NCBI GenBank assembly: GCA_021786915.1
Contig: JAJYMP010000202.1
Coordinates: 1 to 7,970, forward strand
Source: Chloroflexota bacterium
GTDB lineage: Bacteria > Chloroflexota > Limnocylindria > Limnocylindrales > CSP1-4
DNA: 7,970 nucleotides
Reading direction: 5' to 3'
This document shows positions 4,857-7,970 of this stretch, piece after piece. The position numbers and the translations under genes are program-made. Within the stretch, counting starts at the first letter, position 1, and each line of letters starts with the position of its first letter. Below the pieces are notes generated by a model. That model made no database searches. It worked only from the letters and a program-made list of their open reading frames with translations, and had not been told where the DNA came from.

Positions 4857-6077
4857 ATGGCCGAGACCACGACGCCTCTGGCGAACCCGTTCCGGCCCGG
4901 CAACGGCGTCCCCCCGCCGTACCTCGCCGGCCGCGACGCGCTGCTCGCCGAGTTCGAGGCCTTCACGCGCGAGCGGCCGCTCCACCCCAACTGGACAATG
5001 ACCGGGCTGCGCGGCACCGGCAAGACCGTGCTCCTCGCGGACTTCGCGGCGCGGGCCGAGCGGGCCGGCTGGATCGTCCTGCAGCGCGAGGTGGGGGAGC
5101 GGCACCGCGACGACGCCCGCCTGGCCGACGCCGTCGAGGAGGACGCCGACGCCCTGCGCCGACGGCTCTCGCCGCTGGCCGCGGTCGGCCAGGCTGTCGA
5201 GGAGGGCGTCCGCCACCTGCGACCCCGACGCCTCACAGTCGGCGAGCTCGGGTACGAGCCCGCCTACGGGATAGGCCCGGCGGAGTCAGCAGACCGGATG
5301 CGGGCCTGCCTGTCGGAGCTCGACGCCGCCTTGCGCGACGCGCACCGCCCCGGCGCGCTGCTCCTCCTCGACGAGGCCCACCTCCTCGCCGAGGACCCGG
5401 CGCGCGAGCGGTTCCCGCTCTCGAGCCTGCTGGCCGCCGTCGGCCACGTGCAGCGGTCGGACCCGCGGGTCCGGTTCGTCCTGTGCGGCCTGCCCACCCT
5501 CAGCCTCAACCTCAAGCGCGCCCGGACGTACGCCGAGCGGATGTTCCGCCACGCTGTGGTCGGCAACCTCGGCCGCGCCGACGCCCGGGACGCGCTGGGC
5601 CTGCCGCTCGCCGTGGCGGGCCGCTCGTTCAGCCCCTCGGTCCTGGATGATGTCGTCGAGGCGACAGGGGGCTACCCGTACTTCCTGCAGTTCTTCGGCG
5701 CCTACCTGTGCCGTAGCGTGGCCTCGCCCGACGTCTCGGCCGGCGACTACCGGGCCCTCGAGCCGGCGCTGCTCCACGAGCTCGACCTCGCCTTCTTCGA
5801 GGACCGGTTCGAGGGCGCCAGCCCGACCGAACAGCGGGTGCTCGCGGCGATGGCGCTACGCCGCGGCCAGGCCCGAATCGCCGACCTCCGCGCGCAGCTG
5901 CCAGGCCAGGCGGGCCTCGACCTCCTCGTGCGCCGTCTCGTCGAGCGCGGCCTCGTCTACCGCGCCGGCCGCGGCGCCTACGACTTCGCGCTGCCCCTCT
6001 TCGGCGACTATCTCCGTCGCAGGCCGGAACTTACGGAAGTTACAGGGAACGTAAGAAGGGGAAGTCGCTGCCAATAA
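4857..6077 (+). CDS. Standalone AAA/STAND-like ATPase with C-terminal winged helix
   Basis: This 406-residue ATPase begins NPFRPGNGVPPPYLAGRDALL (10-30), the typical opening of a widespread group of bacterial and archaeal ATP-binding proteins related to Orc1/Cdc6 and the archaeal ATPase family. Visible motifs are Walker A GLRGTGKT (50-57), Walker B LLLLDEAH (168-175, D172/E173), a sensor-1-like strand VRFVLCGLP (205-213), the lid segment GGYPYFLQFFG (271-281), and a C-terminal winged helix (about 322-390) ending FALPLFGDYLRR. GAGGA at 4845-4849 is 7 nt before the ATG, which supports this start over the upstream in-frame ATG at 4707. The last 16 codons (from 6027) are foreign in composition. 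It follows the conjugation genes on the same strand behind a hairpin, so it may be an effector, a substrate or an unrelated neighbour. No specific function is known to me. Confidence 0.85.
   Translation: MAETTTPLANPFRPGNGVPPPYLAGRDALLAEFEAFTRERPLHPNWTMTGLRGTGKTVLLADFAARAERAGWIVLQREVGERHRDDARLADAVEEDADALRRRLSPLAAVGQAVEEGVRHLRPRRLTVGELGYEPAYGIGPAESADRMRACLSELDAALRDAHRPGALLLLDEAHLLAEDPARERFPLSSLLAAVGHVQRSDPRVRFVLCGLPTLSLNLKRARTYAERMFRHAVVGNLGRADARDALGLPLAVAGRSFSPSVLDDVVEATGGYPYFLQFFGAYLCRSVASPDVSAGDYRALEPALLHELDLAFFEDRFEGASPTEQRVLAAMALRRGQARIADLRAQLPGQAGLDLLVRRLVERGLVYRAGRGAYDFALPLFGDYLRRRPELTEVTGNVRRGSRCQ
6028..6055. repeat. Nested inverted repeats at the 3' end of the ATPase gene
   Basis: AACTT-ACGG-AAGTT (6028-6041) overlaps a wider repeat CTTACG (6030-6035) / CGTAAG (6050-6055). 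Both lie in an AT-richer patch that replaces the GC-rich codons of the ATPase. The arrangement could be a recombination or integration site, an RNA structure, or the remnant of a mobile-element end. No transposase or integrase is visible in the window. Confidence 0.35.
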
Positions 6078-6171
6078 CTCACGGCGGCTCACACGTTGGG
6101 GGGTGATTGGGCTGCTTGTCGGGCGGTTGGTGACCGATGGCGGGCGGGTTGGCACCCCCGATGGGTCCGAG

Positions 6172-6212
6172 TGTCAAACTCGCGTTTGTCAAACCGGCGT
6201 TAGACTAGTCCC
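6172..6212 (+). promoter_or_regulatory. ars operon operator/promoter, probably leaderless
   Basis: CAAAC-TCGC-GTTTG (6175-6188) is a clean inverted repeat, and TGTCAAAC occurs twice as a direct repeat (6172-6179 and 6187-6194). This fits an ArsR operator directly upstream of its own gene. TAGACT (6201-6206) resembles a -10 box (T-A-x-A-x-T), and the arsR ATG at 6213 lies 7 nt downstream of it. Transcription would begin at or next to the A of the ATG, giving a leaderless message, and no ribosome binding site is visible. The operator would cover the -35 region, so ArsR binding would block RNA polymerase until As(III) binds the repressor. Confidence 0.6.
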
Positions 6213-6620
6213 ATGGACAGCTACCACGAGCACGGTCTGGAGCCCTTCCTCGATCCCGAAGTGCTGGCGAGCCTCGCGGCCCTCGCGGAGCCCCGCCGGG
6301 CACGGCTGGTTTCGGTGCTCCGGCACGGCGAGCACTGCGTCTGCGACCTCGGGGACATGCTCGGGATGAGCACGGCGCTCGTCTCCCATCACCTCCGCTC
6401 ACTGCGATCCGCAGGGCTTGTCCGCGAGAGACGGAGCGGGCGCTGGGTGTACTACACGCTCGACGTCGAGCGCCTCGCCGCGTTCCGCGCCCAGCTCTCG
6501 GAGTTCCTCACGCCGACGGCCACGTCCCAGGCGACGTGCGGCTGCACGGACTGCAGCTCGCGCGGCCTGCCGGATCGACGGCCGGTGCCTGCTGCCGAGT
6601 CGGTTGGGCTCGGGATATGA
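6213..6620 (+). CDS. arsR: ArsR, arsenic/antimony-responsive repressor
   Basis: This is a 135-residue winged-helix repressor. EPRRARLVSVLRHGEHCVCDLGDMLGMS (26-53, shown here by its key residues C42 and C44) contains the CVCDL motif that forms the As(III) site in the E. coli-type ArsR. It is followed by recognition helix STALVSHHLRSLRSAGLV (53-70) and the beta wing RERRSGRWVYYTL (71-83). A C-terminal extension adds CGCTDC (C109, C111, C114), a possible third ligand or second site as seen in other ArsR subgroups. It is the first gene of the ars operon, with an operator directly upstream, so autoregulation is expected. Its stop overlaps the next start (ATGA). Confidence 0.93.
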   Translation: MDSYHEHGLEPFLDPEVLASLAALAEPRRARLVSVLRHGEHCVCDLGDMLGMSTALVSHHLRSLRSAGLVRERRSGRWVYYTLDVERLAAFRAQLSEFLTPTATSQATCGCTDCSSRGLPDRRPVPAAESVGLGI

Positions 6621-6940
6621 GCTGCAGGCTGCTCATCGTCGGGGTTCCCGCTGCCGCCACCTGCGCGCCGGAGAAGACCTGGCGGGCGGCAGCCGACCTC
6701 GTCCGTGGCCGGCTGCGCGCACGGTTCGGTGTTGACGTGGTGGTCGAGTACGCGGAACTGTTCACGCCGGACATGGCCGCCCATCCCGCGGCCGAGGCCC
6801 TCGTTGCGGACGGGTCGGCCGTCCCGCCCGTGGTGCTCCTCGACGGGGTGCTGGTCTCGTCGGGCGGCAAGTTGAACGTCTCGGCGATCGAACGCGCCGT
6901 CCAGGCCCGACTCGAAGGGGCAGTGGCGAGCCATGGATGA
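6617..6940 (+). CDS. Thioredoxin-fold-like small protein in ars operon
   Basis: This 107-residue protein begins MSCRLLIVGVPAAATCAPEKTW: a beta strand, then C16 at a helix start where thioredoxin-fold proteins carry their active cysteine. A helix (23-35), a VDVVVEYAEL strand, a helix, and PPVVLLDGVLVSSGG follow, matching the cis-Pro/last-hairpin region of thioredoxin-like proteins. Similarity to YuzD-type small thioredoxin-like proteins is possible but I cannot confirm it. The C-x-P-E-K arrangement lacks a CxxC pair, so a redox role would be monothiol. With C3 it could also bind As(III). The start overlaps the arsR stop (ATGA) and the end overlaps the next gene by 8 nt, so it belongs to the operon. 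Confidence 0.65.
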   Translation: MSCRLLIVGVPAAATCAPEKTWRAAADLVRGRLRARFGVDVVVEYAELFTPDMAAHPAAEALVADGSAVPPVVLLDGVLVSSGGKLNVSAIERAVQARLEGAVASHG

Positions 6941-7133
6941 GCTGGCGCTCGCGCCCGAGCCCGAGGTCGCGGCGTGCTGCGCCGGCCAGTGCGGGCCCCT
7001 GTTCGAGACGCCGCTCCTCGAGCAGCTCGCCCGCGCCATCGCGAGCCGCGCCTCGCTGCTCGTCCACCACCACGCGCGGTCGACCGGACAGCCGGGACCC
7101 GCGACCGTCGAACCCGAGGTGAACCTTCCGTGA
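6933..7133 (+). CDS. 66-aa Cys-containing peptide resembling a mini ArsD metal site
   Basis: This short protein contains ACCAGQCGPLFETPLLEQLARAIAS (14-38, key residues C15, C16, C20, G21, P22), which closely parallels the As-binding region of the downstream ArsD (LCCPTGLCGPTLDETLIDLADAVA). The cysteine spacing is CC-x3-C instead of CC-x4-C. A VHHHAR segment (44-49) adds possible metal ligands, and the last 17 residues look disordered. It overlaps the preceding gene by 8 nt and the arsD start by GTGA, so it is embedded in a coupled array. AAGGGG at 6915-6920 is 12 nt from the ATG, a weak ribosome site that makes coupling important. It may be a small metallochaperone, but the role is inferred. 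Confidence 0.6.
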   Translation: MDELALAPEPEVAACCAGQCGPLFETPLLEQLARAIASRASLLVHHHARSTGQPGPATVEPEVNLP

Positions 7134-7462
7134 CCAACGACACCACGACTGCGCCGTTCGACGTCGAGATCTTCGACCCGCCCCTGTGCTGCCCGACCGG
7201 TCTCTGCGGCCCCACGCTGGACGAGACCCTCATCGACCTCGCCGATGCGGTCGCGGCCCTGACGGCCGAGGGCCGCTCGGTCTCGAGGCACCAGATGGCG
7301 AGCGATCCCCAGGCGTTCATGCGCAACCGCGCGGTGTACGACCTGATCAAGACGCGCCAGCTCGAGGCACTGCCAATCACGGTGGTGCGCGGCGAGGTCC
7401 TCCGGACCGGGTCCTACGCGAGCATCGACGAGCTGCGCGCCGCACTTGCCACCACAGCGTAG
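7130..7462 (+). CDS. arsD: ArsD, arsenic metallochaperone
   Basis: This 110-residue protein shows the defining ArsD start VEIFDPPLCCPTGLCGPTLD, with C20, C21 and C26 matching the C12-C13-C18 triad that binds As(III)/Sb(III) in the R773 protein. The thioredoxin-like fold continues through DAVAALTAEGRSVSRHQMASDPQAF and the LPITVVRGEVLRTGSYAS C-terminal hairpin. The C-terminal vicinal Cys pairs of the R773 protein are absent, as in many shorter ArsDs. It passes metalloid to ArsA, encoded 27 nt downstream. The start is a GTG at 7130 overlapping the previous stop (GTGA), with GAGG at 7116-7119 10 nt upstream. Confidence 0.93.
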   Translation: MTNDTTTAPFDVEIFDPPLCCPTGLCGPTLDETLIDLADAVAALTAEGRSVSRHQMASDPQAFMRNRAVYDLIKTRQLEALPITVVRGEVLRTGSYASIDELRAALATTA

Positions 7463-7489
7463 GCGGGCGCTCAAGCCGCCGGAGACACG

Positions 7490-7970
7490 ATGACAGAGTT
7501 CCTGTTCTTCTCGGGCAAGGGCGGCGTCGGCAAGACGACGATGGCCTGCACCACAGCCGTCGCAGAGGCCGACGCGGGGCGTCGCGTGCTGATCGTGACC
7601 ACCGATCCAGCATCGAACCTGGCGGACACGTTCGAGCAGCCGATCGGCCACGCCATCACCGCGATCGGCGCCGTGCCACGGCTGTGGGCGATGGAGATCG
7701 ACCCCGACAAGGCCACGGCCGAGTACACCGACCGCACGCTCGCCCCGATCCGCGCGATCTTCCCCGAGCAGATCGTGCAGGTGATGGAGGAGCAGCTGGC
7801 GGGCCCGTGCACCGCCGAGGTCGCGGCCTTCGACCGGTTCGCCGACTTCCTCGACCCGATCGCTCCGGCCGATCTTCCGGGCGGCGATGCGTTCGACCTG
7901 ATCGTGTTCGACACCGCGCCGACGGGCCACACCGTGCGCCTGCTGGAGCTCCCCGAGGCGTGGTCGAGGA
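7490..7970 (+). CDS. arsA: ArsA, arsenite-pump ATPase, N-terminal part (runs off right edge)
   Basis: The 160 visible residues carry the deviant Walker A GKGGVGKT (9-16), DPASNL (39-44, switch I), C107 in QLAGPCTAEVAAFD (the position of the first metalloid-binding cysteine of ArsA), and DTAPTGHTVRLLELP (141-155, switch II and the ArsA signature). ArsA is the cytosolic ATPase that energises the ArsB arsenite efflux channel. Its partners would lie outside the window. The start at ATG 7490 has GGAG at 7481-7484 5 nt upstream. The second half (or second ATPase domain) is beyond the edge, so single- or double-domain form cannot be told. It lies 27 nt after arsD in the same operon. Confidence 0.95.
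   Translation, partial: MTEFLFFSGKGGVGKTTMACTTAVAEADAGRRVLIVTTDPASNLADTFEQPIGHAITAIGAVPRLWAMEIDPDKATAEYTDRTLAPIRAIFPEQIVQVMEEQLAGPCTAEVAAFDRFADFLDPIAPADLPGGDAFDLIVFDTAPTGHTVRLLELPEAWSR

Noticed and set aside
6452..7930. Very long minus-strand frame across the ars operon
   Set aside because: It is the antisense shadow of arsR, arsD and arsA, which carry unmistakable motifs on the plus strand.

Overview
The window is very GC-rich, with strong G/C preference at third codon positions in all confident genes. It has tightly packed, often overlapping genes and a probable leaderless promoter. This suits a high-GC bacterium such as an actinobacterium or a member of Chloroflexota. Nothing in the sequence fixes the phylum, and there is no rRNA, tRNA or phylogenetic marker.

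Left part (1-773): remains of a metal-resistance locus. The 5' end of an ArsR/SmtB-type repressor runs off the left edge on the minus strand. Divergent from it is the C-terminal remnant of a cation-efflux transporter. A complete 91-residue protein with a CxxxxCxC cluster follows. About 1.1 kb (774-1875) then holds no gene I can defend, apart from an AT-rich patch with an inverted repeat, one hairpin and one unrecognised open frame.

Centre (1876-4758): a compact ubiquitin-like conjugation cassette in the order Ubl (beta-grasp, MoaD/ThiS-like), E2-like protein, small helical protein of unknown function, JAB/JAMM metallopeptidase, ThiF/E1-type adenylating enzyme. The last four genes overlap (17, 1 and 4 nt) and are almost certainly translationally coupled. 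The Ubl gene is set apart from them by a long intercistronic stem-loop. The closest known arrangement I can name is the PRTRC cassette (protein C = Ubl, protein B = E2-like, protein A = JAB, plus ThiF), but no ParB-related gene is visible here and an unrecognised 85-aa gene sits between the E2 and JAB genes. The expected chemistry is adenylation of the Ubl C-terminus by the E1, possible thioester transfer to the E2-like protein, and maturation or deconjugation by the JAB enzyme. Beyond a second strong hairpin lies a standalone AAA/STAND-like ATPase with a C-terminal winged helix (4857-6077). Its last 16 codons are compositionally foreign.

Right part (6172-7970): an arsenic-resistance operon read rightward. 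It comprises an operator/promoter, ArsR (with CVC sensor motif), a thioredoxin-fold-like protein, a 66-aa peptide whose CC-x3-CGP segment looks like a miniature of the ArsD metal site, ArsD (CC-x4-C), and the N-terminal 160 residues of the ArsA ATPase, which runs off the right edge. ArsD would hand As(III)/Sb(III) to ArsA, and ArsR would derepress the operon when it binds the metalloid. The conjugation cassette is therefore sandwiched between two metal-response loci, which looks like an accessory island built from modules.
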